Part shown: piece by piece, positions 1-9,473 of the stretch
How the letters are laid out: every line of letters starts with the position of its first letter
Numbering within the stretch: position 1 is the stretch's first letter
Source of the DNA: Pseudomonadota bacterium
Lineage (GTDB): Bacteria; Bdellovibrionota; Bacteriovoracia; Bacteriovoracales; Bacteriovoracaceae
Assembly (NCBI GenBank): GCA_027487515.1
Contig: JAIYDL010000007.1
Location: 345,203-409,202 of the forward strand
Reading direction: 5' to 3'
DNA: 64,000 bases
Made by a program: the position numbers and the translations under genes
The notes under the pieces: generated by a model
What the model was told of the DNA's origin: nothing
Databases searched by the model: none
The model's input: the letters and a program-made list of their open reading frames with translations, nothing else

Positions 1-32
1 TCCCTGCGCCTCGCTCGGAGAAGCGCCCGCGC

Positions 33-1355
33 TCAGGGAGACACCTTTCGGCTACCGTCAGGGTAGAACTCAGCGGAATCGATGGTCTTCCGGGACTGAA
101 GGTCGGTGATCGTCTCCGTCACTTTCTTCCCTCCTTCCCAGACTTGGTCATACCTCTGACCGGCCTTGATGAAGAAGCTCTTGCCGGACTGGATCCCCGC
201 TTCATCGAAGCAAGTCTCAGAGGTCGCACTGTCGTTCTCAAATACTTGCCGGCAACCGACGAGTCTCATCGTTGGGATTTGGTCATCGACGTGCGGGTAA
301 ATGGAGGACCGTAGCTCCTGCGTCCGCGCCAGAGTGGCATACGTTTCTACTAACCCACCACGGTCTTCAAAGTGCTTCACGTTGATCCGAACTCTATGCT
401 TATCGACCGGTGAGTATTCGGCGTCGATCTTGATCTTCGAATTTTGATAGTACTGTGTGAGCTGAGACGGCACGTCATCGCGGTACAGGATCTCGATCGC
501 GAGTTTCCCATCCTCGAAGAAGACTCTCTGCTTCCCTTCGCGCTTGTTCGCCCGAAAGACCGTCTCCACCAGCTTGCGCTTCTCATCTCGTGTCCAGATC
601 GTCGCCACTCCTTCGATCTTACAGTCCTGCATGGTATACTTCACAACTTTCCTCGCCATAAAATCTCCTGCCATCGTTTTCTTTTCACCGTTGCACCGGT
701 CATGTTCAGCAGATTTTTCGGTCCGATAGTATTCTTCGAGTTTCGGTTGATAGGGCCCCATGTCAATCCTGCGACAATCTTCATCCTTGTGGCCTCGCTG
801 ACCATCGACGAAGCATTCACCGATGCCCGTGATTTTTTCACCTTCAAAGACCAGCAAGAGTCCGGTTTCTTTGCCCCGGTGCCACTGGCGAACGGACTTT
901 CCGCTGATGCTGACTCCACCAGCCGCTCTTGTGGACATACTCAATGATTGTGAGAAGCCATGTTTCTGACCTTTTGAAAAAGCCTCTTCCGCCAGAAACA
1001 TTCTAAGCTTCGGATCCCAACTAGACTTGCTGACTCCGTCGAGGAGACCGTTGCGAAACTCTGCTTCCACTCTTGGCTCGCCGTCCTTACCCCAGCACTT
1101 CATTACGCCTTGCAATTTCCCGTCCCGATAAGAGGACTCATAGAGCGTGGCGTGAGACCCAAGCTGATCTTTACAAGTTTGCTTACCGTCAAAGCGGTTG
1201 GCCTTATTCTTTCTTACTTTGCAGTCCATCAGCTCTTCATCCATGCAAGTATCCATGAGCATGTCCAGATCTTGAACTTTGACCAGGTCCTGCTCAATGG
1301 CATTCGCCGGAAGAATCGAAACGACAAAAAAACACAAAATGATAAATTTATCCAT
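33..1355 (-). CDS. Secreted protein with MORN-like/YwqK-like repeats
   Basis: 440 aa ORF; N-terminal signal peptide MDKFIILCFFVVSILPANA; repeated G-x-W/Y-x-x-G-x-x motifs (YRDGKLQGVMKCWGKDGEPRVEAEFRNGLLDGVSKSSWD, VFRANKREGKQRVFFEDGKLAIEILY). Confidence 0.7.
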   Translation of the reverse strand: MDKFIILCFFVVSILPANAIEQDLVKVQDLDMLMDTCMDEELMDCKVRKNKANRFDGKQTCKDQLGSHATLYESSYRDGKLQGVMKCWGKDGEPRVEAEFRNGLLDGVSKSSWDPKLRMFLAEEAFSKGQKHGFSQSLSMSTRAAGGVSISGKSVRQWHRGKETGLLLVFEGEKITGIGECFVDGQRGHKDEDCRRIDMGPYQPKLEEYYRTEKSAEHDRCNGEKKTMAGDFMARKVVKYTMQDCKIEGVATIWTRDEKRKLVETVFRANKREGKQRVFFEDGKLAIEILYRDDVPSQLTQYYQNSKIKIDAEYSPVDKHRVRINVKHFEDRGGLVETYATLARTQELRSSIYPHVDDQIPTMRLVGCRQVFENDSATSETCFDEAGIQSGKSFFIKAGQRYDQVWEGGKKVTETITDLQSRKTIDSAEFYPDGSRKVSP

Positions 1356-1668
1356 CCTCTCATTATTCGGAATCAGCTTTATTTTTACACTCGCCCCGCA
1401 GCAGAGGGAGTGATGACCCCCGCTCCCTTCGGTTACCCAGGCACCGATGACTGTGGAGAATCGAGCAAGAATTTCGAACTGAGGCCAGACTCCCTTTGAG
1501 GTCTTAATGGATAAAAACCGTCGGTCGCAAGGTCGGAGGACACGTGGCTTTGGCCGTCAAAAAAATAGGCACTCCGATCAATTTTACTCCAATATCAAAT
1601 GAACGTAGGTCCGCACAGACTCCTGGTGGTAGGTTCTCTCCAAACGAAGGTCATCAAACGGAGGAACT

Positions 1669-2343
1669 ATGAAAGTTTTAGTCTTACTCATGCAACTCAT
1701 CTTGGGTCTCGTGCCCCTATCCGGATTCGCCTACGGAATCGAATGCGGAGACTTAGTCGAAACCGCGTACCGGAACGAGTACAACTTGCGCGTCGTGAGC
1801 GAAATGTCCGGCGAACGCTTCTTCATGACGGATGGAACCGTTTATCACCGCGATTACGTGAGACCCTTGCTCTCGGAGATGAATGGAATCTCAGTGGGTG
1901 ACAGGGTGGAGACTGCGTACAATAACGCCTATGAAATCCGAACCGTGAGGGCCATCTCATCGGAGCGGTTTTACATGACCGACGGGACAACGTATCACCG
2001 CGACTACGTCAGAGCGCTTAGTACGCGATTGAATGGCATCTCCGTTGGAGACCGCGTCGAGACCGCGTATCGAGGGGAGTACAACATCCGTGTGGTCCAG
2101 CGGATTTCGGGAGAACGGTTTTACATGCGGGATGGCACTGTCTACAACCAAGACTATGTCAGCCGCTTGCACACCTCGCTCAATGGGATCTCCATCGGTG
2201 ACCGGGTTGAATCGAGTTACAATGGAAACTTCCGTCGGCACGTCGTTAAGTACATCTCCAACGAACGGATCCATATGGTCGATGGAGGAATCTTTCATCG
2301 GAGCTACGTTTCCCTCCTGAACTGCGGACGGAACTGCCGGTAA
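1669..2343 (+). CDS. Secreted protein made of four ~50-aa tandem repeats
   Basis: 224 aa; signal peptide MKVLVLLMQLILGLVPLSGFAYG; GGAGGA ribosome-binding site upstream; repeated unit GIxxGDRVETAYxxxYxIRxVxxISxERFYMxDGTxYHRDYVxxLxxxLN. Confidence 0.85.
   Translation: MKVLVLLMQLILGLVPLSGFAYGIECGDLVETAYRNEYNLRVVSEMSGERFFMTDGTVYHRDYVRPLLSEMNGISVGDRVETAYNNAYEIRTVRAISSERFYMTDGTTYHRDYVRALSTRLNGISVGDRVETAYRGEYNIRVVQRISGERFYMRDGTVYNQDYVSRLHTSLNGISIGDRVESSYNGNFRRHVVKYISNERIHMVDGGIFHRSYVSLLNCGRNCR
1735..2334 (+). repeat. Four in-frame 150-bp (50-aa) tandem repeats
   Basis: Units at 1735-1884, 1885-2034, 2035-2184, 2185-2334, aligned on GIxxGDxVE. Confidence 0.85.
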
Positions 2344-2381
2344 TCTCGAAGCCAATTCCTATCGGCCTCCGGCCGAATCGA

Positions 2382-2414
2382 GCAGGGTCTACCCCAGGGT
2401 AGCCCCTGCTTTTG
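2382..2414 (+). terminator. Intrinsic terminator downstream of the repeat protein
   Basis: GCAGGG-t-CTACC-CCAG-GGTAG-c-CCCTGC-TTTT stem-loop, 38 nt after the stop codon. Confidence 0.7.
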
Positions 2415-2517
2415 AGTTTTCACTCCTCACAAAATAGACACTATGAAATCTTTTCTCAGCAGCGCCCGAGGCCTCGGAGTGCCGCTATCATTGGGCAATA
2501 CCTACCAGGAGTCTCCC

Positions 2518-3519
2518 GTGAAGCCGTCATCCCTACTCGTTGCCCTCGTCCTCGTCTCCGCCTGCTCGAAGGTGAAAGAAATCAACAAGCGGACCCAGAG
2601 CATGGAGCGCGCCACAGAGCAGGTCTCGAACACCACCGAAGACCTCCGGGAAACCACAACCGTCATGTACCAACAAGAGCGCTCCCGAGAAGCGGAAGCC
2701 ACGCGCGAGGAGAAGTTTCAGATCCTGATGGACGACGAGGCAGAACTCGGTGGACGGTTAACCGCGGCCGGGGTCTACTTGCAATCCTTCGAGTTCCAGC
2801 TCTGGGCCGGGAACGAAAGCTTCGATGACCAACGGGCCCTGGAACGGTTCTACCTGGACGCCGTGAACGAGTTCACGCGCCGGAGTGCGGACTTGTTCGA
2901 AAAAATCAACCTTCGCAGAATGTCGACCGTCCGGAAAGATAAAATGGAGCTCTCCTTCTATGCGCTCGCTGCCAGTCTTCATTTGAACCATGCGTTCCAA
3001 GAAGAGCAGGCACGGAAGACCGGGAGACCTCTGGTGTCGATGTATAGCCTCATCAAAAATGCGCTGAAGAAAGAGAAAGATCGGCGGCCGCTTCTCGCTC
3101 ATGAAGAAGTTCTTCTGACGGGGATTAACAAAGAGATCATGACCGAGTTCCTGAAAGCTCGGGTCGATATCCTTTCGGCGTTCGCCCTGAAGAACCTCAC
3201 CGATCAGAACGACCTGACGCTCACTCAACGGGCCAAGGCCCTCATTTTCCGGATCACCGGAGGTCGCCTCGGAGAGATTGATCTTCCAGAGGTTTATCAG
3301 GAAACCAATGCCGCCACGAGAACCTTCATCACAAGAAACCTCGATAGTGCCGTCGAAACTCGGCAGTACCTTCGAACTGTCAGCGTCGAGAAAAAACTTG
3401 AGCGCACGCTTGAATCGGCGTTCAAATCCATCGACCTCAACGAATCGAGGACGGCACCCCCGGCGATCGACCAGCGACGCCAGGAAATCCGGAAGCTCAT
3501 CGACCTGTTGGTCGAGTAG
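2518..3519 (+). CDS. Putative lipoprotein of unknown function
   Basis: GTG start at 2518 gives MKPSSLLVALVLVSAC with a lipobox (LVSAC); the ORF track start at 2443 adds an unlikely leader. Confidence 0.7.
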   Translation: MKPSSLLVALVLVSACSKVKEINKRTQSMERATEQVSNTTEDLRETTTVMYQQERSREAEATREEKFQILMDDEAELGGRLTAAGVYLQSFEFQLWAGNESFDDQRALERFYLDAVNEFTRRSADLFEKINLRRMSTVRKDKMELSFYALAASLHLNHAFQEEQARKTGRPLVSMYSLIKNALKKEKDRRPLLAHEEVLLTGINKEIMTEFLKARVDILSAFALKNLTDQNDLTLTQRAKALIFRITGGRLGEIDLPEVYQETNAATRTFITRNLDSAVETRQYLRTVSVEKKLERTLESAFKSIDLNESRTAPPAIDQRRQEIRKLIDLLVE

Positions 3520-3692
3520 TCCAAGAGAAACAACGAATCCTGCTGAAGGCACGGAGACAGTTAAGTCGCTCCGGGCGCCCCTACGATTGCCCCTATTTTA
3601 AAAAATCTCCCTCCGAAGCGGTAATTGCTTTGCATTTATTAAGACCTTCCCTAAGCTCTTAGTACAAACAATGACCCTTCAAGGAGGAAGTT

Positions 3693-4232
3693 TTGAAACG
3701 ATTACTCATCGTCGTTATCGCCGCTAGCGTGTCGGTAACAGCCCTCGCCCAAAGTGGCAAGAACACCGGTCTCATCGGTGGTGCCGTAGACCAGTCTAAG
3801 CAATCGGCCGCCTACGGCATGGCCGGCTGCGGACTCGGCTCTGTGCTGTTCGGTGAAACTGAAAGCCGCGGAGGTCAGATTCTGGCCTCGACAACGAACG
3901 GCATCTACGGAAACAATACCTTCGGTATGTCTTCCGGAACCTCAAACTGTGTTCCAGACAATTCGGCCACGAGCGCGGCCATGCGGAAGAACATGGAAAT
4001 GTTCGTCGCGGCCAACAAAGAGTCTCTGGCCAATGACGTCGCGAAATCAAACGGAGAAACCATCACCGCGATTTCAAACATCATGGGCTGCACAGATTCG
4101 TCTTACCTCGGCGCCAAACTTCAGGCCCGCTACGAGACCATCTTCGCGACCAAAGAAGCAACACAGGTCTCTGAAAGCATGATGACCACCGTGGCCTCAG
4201 ATCGGTACCTCGCCGAAACCTGTAAACTCTAA
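3693..4232 (+). CDS. DUF3015-like secreted protein, paralog 1
   Basis: 179 aa, signal peptide; YGMAGCGLG...GGQILASTTNG...TFGMSSGTSNC. Confidence 0.75.
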   Translation: MKRLLIVVIAASVSVTALAQSGKNTGLIGGAVDQSKQSAAYGMAGCGLGSVLFGETESRGGQILASTTNGIYGNNTFGMSSGTSNCVPDNSATSAAMRKNMEMFVAANKESLANDVAKSNGETITAISNIMGCTDSSYLGAKLQARYETIFATKEATQVSESMMTTVASDRYLAETCKL

Positions 4233-4247
4233 GGAAAGGTTAAGACT

Positions 4248-4709
4248 ATGAAATACATCCTCATCGCATTTGCTCTCGCTACCTCTGTCGCCGCTATCGC
4301 GGCTAAGCCCTACGGCATGGCCGGCTGTGGTCTCGGAACTCAGCTCATGGGCAAAGAAGGCAATCAAATCCTCGCCGCCACCACTAACGGCACCGGAACT
4401 CAAACCTTCGGCATTTCCTCTGGGACATCGAACTGTGTGACCGCCACTCAGCAGACCGCTATGATCCGGAACTTCATCGAGGCCAACTACGCGGCCCTCG
4501 TTACCGACATGGCCAAGGGCCAGGGCGACGCGATGAAGACCCTCTCTGGTTTCTACGGGTGTGACACCGCTGCGTTCGCAACCGAGATGAAGACCAACTA
4601 CGAGCGCATCACGCCGCGGACAGAAAACGCTACGGCCGTGATGGCGAACATCAACGCCGTCATCGAAACCACACCGGCGCTTTCTTCAACCTGCACGCAT
4701 GCGATCTAA
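4248..4709 (+). CDS. DUF3015-like secreted protein, paralog 2
   Basis: 153 aa; YGMAGCGLG...NQILAATTNGTGTQTFGISSGTSNC, clearly paralogous to the upstream ORF. Confidence 0.75.
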   Translation: MKYILIAFALATSVAAIAAKPYGMAGCGLGTQLMGKEGNQILAATTNGTGTQTFGISSGTSNCVTATQQTAMIRNFIEANYAALVTDMAKGQGDAMKTLSGFYGCDTAAFATEMKTNYERITPRTENATAVMANINAVIETTPALSSTCTHAI

Positions 4710-6528
4710 GCTCCTCCTGAGCAAGGGCACCCTTTCGGGTGTCCTTTTTTTTTACTCCCTGGGAGTACTTGCCCAAAACTGGCAGGATCCCCAGTGGCAG
4801 CGGCTCCTGATTTATCGAACGACCCTTACGGGCCAGGAGTCGGAGGCCGACACACCAGAGTTTTTTCTTCACCCCCAGGGGAAGGAGCGCCCCGACCTCG
4901 AACTCGAGGCCCTCATCGGGGCCCTCGAAGTGGAAGACCCAGAGCCGACTAAGAACGCATTCTGCCGCTTCCCGGCCCGGGTACGGTGGCTCAAAAAACA
5001 CCGCCCGGTCCCTGCGTCAAAAGTTCAATGTGAAAACTACGAGAAGTTTCGAGACCGACTAGCGGCTAAATCCGTCTCGGTCGTCTTCTCTTCCTACTAT
5101 CTTAACAACCCGGCCTCGAGCTTCGGGCACACCTTCTTGCGACTCGGGAAGCAGGCCAACGAAGTCCGGGACAAAGACACCACGGCCACCGAGCTCCTCG
5201 ACACCGGTATCAACTACGGGGCCCTCACCGACGGCGCGGGCCCCGTAGTGTTTGCCATCGGAGGCCTCACCGGCTGGTTCCAAGGAAACTACAACGCTGT
5301 TCCGTATTACTACAAAGTCCGGGAGTACAACGACTTTGAAACCCGGGACCTCTGGAGCTATCAGCTCGATCTCACCAGTGAGGAAATCGATCTCATCGTC
5401 GATCACATCTGGGAGCTGGGGCATACGAAGTTTGATTATTATTTTCTGACGGAGAACTGCTCGTACCATGTGTTGAGCATCCTCGAAGCGGTGAGGCCTC
5501 GCCTCAAGCTTCACGCGCGGCTCCCTCGTCTGTACACCATCCCCTCAGAAACCCTGAAGGCGCTCACCGCCGAAGGCCTCGTGAGGAAGGTCACTTTTAG
5601 GCCCGCGCCGAGTACACAGTTTTACCACCAGCTGCAGCTCCTCACGGCGACGGAGCAAACCGAGGTTCGTGACCTCGTCGACTCAGGCAAAAGACCAGAG
5701 ACTGCGGACCCGAGGCGGCGCTCTCTTGTCTACGACGCTGCCCTTAGCTTGGTCGATTACAAGTACGCCAAAAAAATTCTCAAAGGCGACGAGGACGCAC
5801 AAATTCTCAAACGGCCTCTCCTGGTTGAGCGCTCGAAGATTCCTGTTCGAAGCGACGACATCGACTACTCCTACAAGCTCTTGCGGGCGCCGCACCTGGG
5901 ACACGGCCAGAAGCGCCTCGGGCTCGGCTACGTCAACCGTGACGGGAAGAGCATGGGAGAGCTCGAGTGGCGCTTCGCGTTCCACGATGTCCTCGACACC
6001 GACGTGGGCTACCCACCGCGCACGCGGCTCGAGGTCATGAAGGCCCTCGTGCGCACGGACGGAACTGAGGTTCAATTGCGGGACCTCTCCATCGTCGATG
6101 TCTTCATGCTGGGGAAGAGGGATCAGTTCAACCGATCACCGAGCTGGAAGGTGAAGCTCGGACAGACACAGACTCGGCAAGGGAAAAGAGACCTCGCCAC
6201 CCAAGGCTTTTCCGGAGGCTACGGGCTCAGTTTTGACCTGGGCCCCGTCACTCCGTACCTTCTCGCCCACGTCGAACTCGGGTACCTATCCGAGTTTGAA
6301 CGACGGGTTAAGCTTGGCCACGGTGCCGACGCTGGAGTCTTAAGTGATCTGGGAGAGCACTGGAAAATGCTCAACCTCTTCGAGGCGCGCTTTGGAGAAT
6401 GGAACGAATCGCGGATCCTGAATGAGCTCCGCTACTCCGATTCGGACTACGGAGCGGGGGCGTTTCATACGAGCTGGCCAGAGGATGGCACCTGGGAAAC
6501 AGGGCTTCGCCTCTACCGCTACCTCTAG
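4699..6528 (+). CDS. DUF4105 / Lnb-like secreted protein
   Basis: 609 aa; signal peptide; YYLNNPASSFGHTFLRLG...NYGAL...TENCSYHVLSILE typical of DUF4105. Confidence 0.7.
   Translation: MRSKLLLSKGTLSGVLFFYSLGVLAQNWQDPQWQRLLIYRTTLTGQESEADTPEFFLHPQGKERPDLELEALIGALEVEDPEPTKNAFCRFPARVRWLKKHRPVPASKVQCENYEKFRDRLAAKSVSVVFSSYYLNNPASSFGHTFLRLGKQANEVRDKDTTATELLDTGINYGALTDGAGPVVFAIGGLTGWFQGNYNAVPYYYKVREYNDFETRDLWSYQLDLTSEEIDLIVDHIWELGHTKFDYYFLTENCSYHVLSILEAVRPRLKLHARLPRLYTIPSETLKALTAEGLVRKVTFRPAPSTQFYHQLQLLTATEQTEVRDLVDSGKRPETADPRRRSLVYDAALSLVDYKYAKKILKGDEDAQILKRPLLVERSKIPVRSDDIDYSYKLLRAPHLGHGQKRLGLGYVNRDGKSMGELEWRFAFHDVLDTDVGYPPRTRLEVMKALVRTDGTEVQLRDLSIVDVFMLGKRDQFNRSPSWKVKLGQTQTRQGKRDLATQGFSGGYGLSFDLGPVTPYLLAHVELGYLSEFERRVKLGHGADAGVLSDLGEHWKMLNLFEARFGEWNESRILNELRYSDSDYGAGAFHTSWPEDGTWETGLRLYRYL
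4721..4753 (+). terminator. Intrinsic-terminator-like hairpin inside the 5' end of the DUF4105 gene
   Basis: AAGGGCACCC-tttc-GGGTGTCCTT followed by an uninterrupted T run (4745-4753). Confidence 0.75.
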
Positions 6529-6534
6529 CCTCGC

Positions 6535-8112
6535 CTAGTTCTCCGGAACGTAGATCTCGTACTGTTCAGCGTGGTAGTTGTTATCCGCGCGCACGAGAAG
6601 CGTCTTGTTGTACTGCTCCTCCAGCGCTTCGATGATTCCGAAATCCTCCGAGGAGAGCTTCGCGCACACCTCCGGATGAGCGAAGATCGTGATCTTCGAT
6701 GATGCGGTCCGCTTGATGACCTTCTGCACCTCGCGGATGACCTCGAAGCTCACGGTTTCAACCGACTTCACGCGACCGACACCTTCACAGTACGGACACG
6801 GCTCGCACATGGTGCGGATGAGCGTATCTCGAGTGCGCTTCCGGGTCATCTCGACGAGGCCCAGGCCTGAGATCGGGAGAACGTTGGTCTTCGAGCGGTC
6901 CTTCTTCAAGGCCTCGAGGAGAGCGACGTAGACTTGGCTCCGGTGCTCTTCTTTTTCCATGTCGATGAAATCGATGATGATGATCCCGCCGCAGTTCCGC
7001 AGTCGGAGTTGATAGGAGATCTCTTTCACCGCCTCAAGATTGGTCTTAAGGATGGTTTCTTCCAGAGTCTTTTTTCCGACAAACTTCCCGGTGTTGACGT
7101 CGATCGATACGAGGGCCTCGGTCTGGTCAATGTTGATAGAGCCACCGGACTTCAGGAAGACCTGGTTCGAAAGCGCACGCTCGATCTCGATGTCGATGCC
7201 GAAGTGCTCGAAGACCGGCATCTCACCGTCGTAGTACTTAATCTTGGCCTTGTGGTGCGGAATGAACCGCTGGATGAATTTCTCGATCTGCTTCACCGCC
7301 GCCTTCGAGTCTGACACCAGGTTATCCACGTCCTCGTCCATGATGTCTCGGAGAGCGCGCTGAATGAACGAGAGGTCCTGGTGGAGCTCGAGGGGGGCCT
7401 TCGCCTTATCGAGCCTCTTCTGGACGTCTTTCCAGATTTTCACCAGATTGTTGTAGTCGTTTTTTAAAACCTTATAGCTCTGGCCCTCGGCCACTGTGCG
7501 CGCGATCACGCCGATCCCCTCAGGACGGATCGAGTCGAGGATCTCCTTCAGGCGCTTGCGCTCCTCTTCAGATTCGATCCGGCGGGAGACTCCGGTGTGT
7601 TCGATGAACGGCATGTAGACGATGTGCCGGCCGGCCAGGGTGATGTGCCTCGTGACCCGAGGGCCCTTCGTCGATATGGGTTCCTTCGCGATCTGAACCA
7701 CGATCTCATCCCCTTCTTTGAGGAAATCCTGAATCCGAACGTCTGGCCGAAACTTCATGTCCACGGTTTCGGTGAGCGTAGAAAACTCATCCGGGATCAC
7801 TTCCCCAAGACGCTTCGACGCAGACTCCACCGTCGAGACTCGGCTCTGCATTTCCCGCTGCTCTTCCAAGGTCGGAAGGTAGGCATCGTCGACGTAGAGG
7901 AAGGCGGCCCGGTCCTGGCCGATGTCGATGAACGCCGACTGCATTCCCGGAAGAACTCGGAGCACGCGTCCGAGATAAATGTTACCGACGATGGGAGAGG
8001 ATTCGTTCTTCGGAGACTGACGCTCGATCAGGAAATCGAGGATCTCACCATTTTCAATGAGGGCAATACGCGACTCACTGTGGGTTTGGTTAACCACTAA
8101 TTCTTTCGCCAT
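6535..8112 (-). CDS. rng: Ribonuclease E/G family protein
   Basis: 525 aa; N-terminal S1-like region, SIDVNTGKFVG and IIIIDFIDME catalytic motifs, CEPCPYC zinc link. Confidence 0.9.
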   Translation of the reverse strand: MAKELVVNQTHSESRIALIENGEILDFLIERQSPKNESSPIVGNIYLGRVLRVLPGMQSAFIDIGQDRAAFLYVDDAYLPTLEEQREMQSRVSTVESASKRLGEVIPDEFSTLTETVDMKFRPDVRIQDFLKEGDEIVVQIAKEPISTKGPRVTRHITLAGRHIVYMPFIEHTGVSRRIESEEERKRLKEILDSIRPEGIGVIARTVAEGQSYKVLKNDYNNLVKIWKDVQKRLDKAKAPLELHQDLSFIQRALRDIMDEDVDNLVSDSKAAVKQIEKFIQRFIPHHKAKIKYYDGEMPVFEHFGIDIEIERALSNQVFLKSGGSINIDQTEALVSIDVNTGKFVGKKTLEETILKTNLEAVKEISYQLRLRNCGGIIIIDFIDMEKEEHRSQVYVALLEALKKDRSKTNVLPISGLGLVEMTRKRTRDTLIRTMCEPCPYCEGVGRVKSVETVSFEVIREVQKVIKRTASSKITIFAHPEVCAKLSSEDFGIIEALEEQYNKTLLVRADNNYHAEQYEIYVPEN

Positions 8113-8115
8113 TAA

Positions 8116-8166
8116 ATGTATCCTAACTGTAAAAACTAATAATCTGTAATTCTAGTCAGGATACAT
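8116..8166. promoter_or_regulatory. Inverted repeat between nupC and rng covering the rng ribosome-binding site
   Basis: ATGTATCCTAACT (8116-8128) ... AGTCAGGATACAT (8154-8166); 12 of 13 positions complementary plus one G-U in RNA. Confidence 0.6.
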
Positions 8167-8175
8167 GGTTTTAGA

Positions 8176-9393
8176 TCAAATAAAAAGTCCGGCAATACAT
8201 GCTGTCATGTAGCAGGCCAAGGTTCCCGCGATCATGGATTTGACCCCATACGCCGCCAGGACATGACGCTTTTCCGGGGCCATGGTCCCAATTCCCCCGA
8301 GCTGGATTGCGATGGAAGAGAAGTTTGAGAAGCCACACAGAGCGTAGGTAGAAAGGATAGTCGCGCGCTCAGAGATTTGACCCTTCGCTGCAATGAGATC
8401 AAGGTACCCAACGAATTCGTTGAGGACGAGCTTCTTACCGAGGATCGCGCCTACTGTCAGGCAGTCATCCCATGGAACCCCAATCAACCAAGCGATGGGT
8501 GCATTCACATACCCCATGAGGAATTCGAAGGAGAGCTGTGGAAACCCGAAGAGGCCACCAAGACCCGAGAGGATCCCGTTGAGCATAGCGATGAGAGCGA
8601 TGAAAGCGAGAAGCATAGCGCCGACGTTGACCGCCAGTTTCATCCCGTCCGAAGCGCCCGAAGCCGCAGCGTCAACCACGTTCGCCGAAAGCTTCGGCAG
8701 ATCGACCTTCACCACTCCAGCTGTCACCGATTCCTCAAGTTCAGGAACCATGAGTTTGGCGCAGACCAGAGCGGCCGGGGCCGACATTACAGAAGCCGCA
8801 AGAAGATGCCCAGCGTCGATGCCAAACCCGACGTAAGCGGCCAGGACACCACCTGCGACCGTCGCCATGCCGCCGGTCATGAGGCACATGAGCTCGGACT
8901 TAGTCATTTTTCCGACGAAGGGCTTAATCACTAAAGGGGCCTCGGTCTGACCAACAAAAATATTGGCGGCGGCCGCGAGAGACTCAGCGCCTGAAGTCTT
9001 CATGGTTTTCATCATGACCTTGGCCACGACTTCCACCACTTTCTGCATGATGCCGACGTGGTAGAGGACAGACATGAGAGCGCTCATGAAAATGATCGTT
9101 GGGAGAACCATCGTCGCGAAGATGAAACCCAGGCTATCCGAGGGTGTTGCGAGGGAGCCGAAAAGGAACTTCGCACCCTCCCCCGTATAACCAAGGATGG
9201 CGTTGAAACCGCGACCGATAGCGGCGAAGATGTTACGCCCAATGTCGGTCTTTAAGATCACAAGACCGAAAACAATTTGCAGAATAACGCCGTTGACCAC
9301 TGTCCGCCACTGAATCGCCTTCTTATTTTCAGAGAGGGCGTAGGCAACGCCAATCATGAAGAAGAGTCCAAGGAGAGAAACCAAACGATCCAT
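8176..9393 (-). CDS. nupC: NupC-type concentrative nucleoside transporter
   Basis: 405 aa polytopic protein; FVGQTEAPLVIKPFVGKMTKSELMCLMTGGMATVAGGVLAAYV and GFSNFSSIAIQLGGIG. Confidence 0.9.
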   Translation of the reverse strand: MDRLVSLLGLFFMIGVAYALSENKKAIQWRTVVNGVILQIVFGLVILKTDIGRNIFAAIGRGFNAILGYTGEGAKFLFGSLATPSDSLGFIFATMVLPTIIFMSALMSVLYHVGIMQKVVEVVAKVMMKTMKTSGAESLAAAANIFVGQTEAPLVIKPFVGKMTKSELMCLMTGGMATVAGGVLAAYVGFGIDAGHLLAASVMSAPAALVCAKLMVPELEESVTAGVVKVDLPKLSANVVDAAASGASDGMKLAVNVGAMLLAFIALIAMLNGILSGLGGLFGFPQLSFEFLMGYVNAPIAWLIGVPWDDCLTVGAILGKKLVLNEFVGYLDLIAAKGQISERATILSTYALCGFSNFSSIAIQLGGIGTMAPEKRHVLAAYGVKSMIAGTLACYMTACIAGLFI

Positions 9394-9473
9394 AGCGCCA
9401 TCCTGAGGTAGAAGTTGAACCGGGAACTTATACCGAGTGCATCAATCAAGTGGCAATGGAAAAGTCGAGGGAT

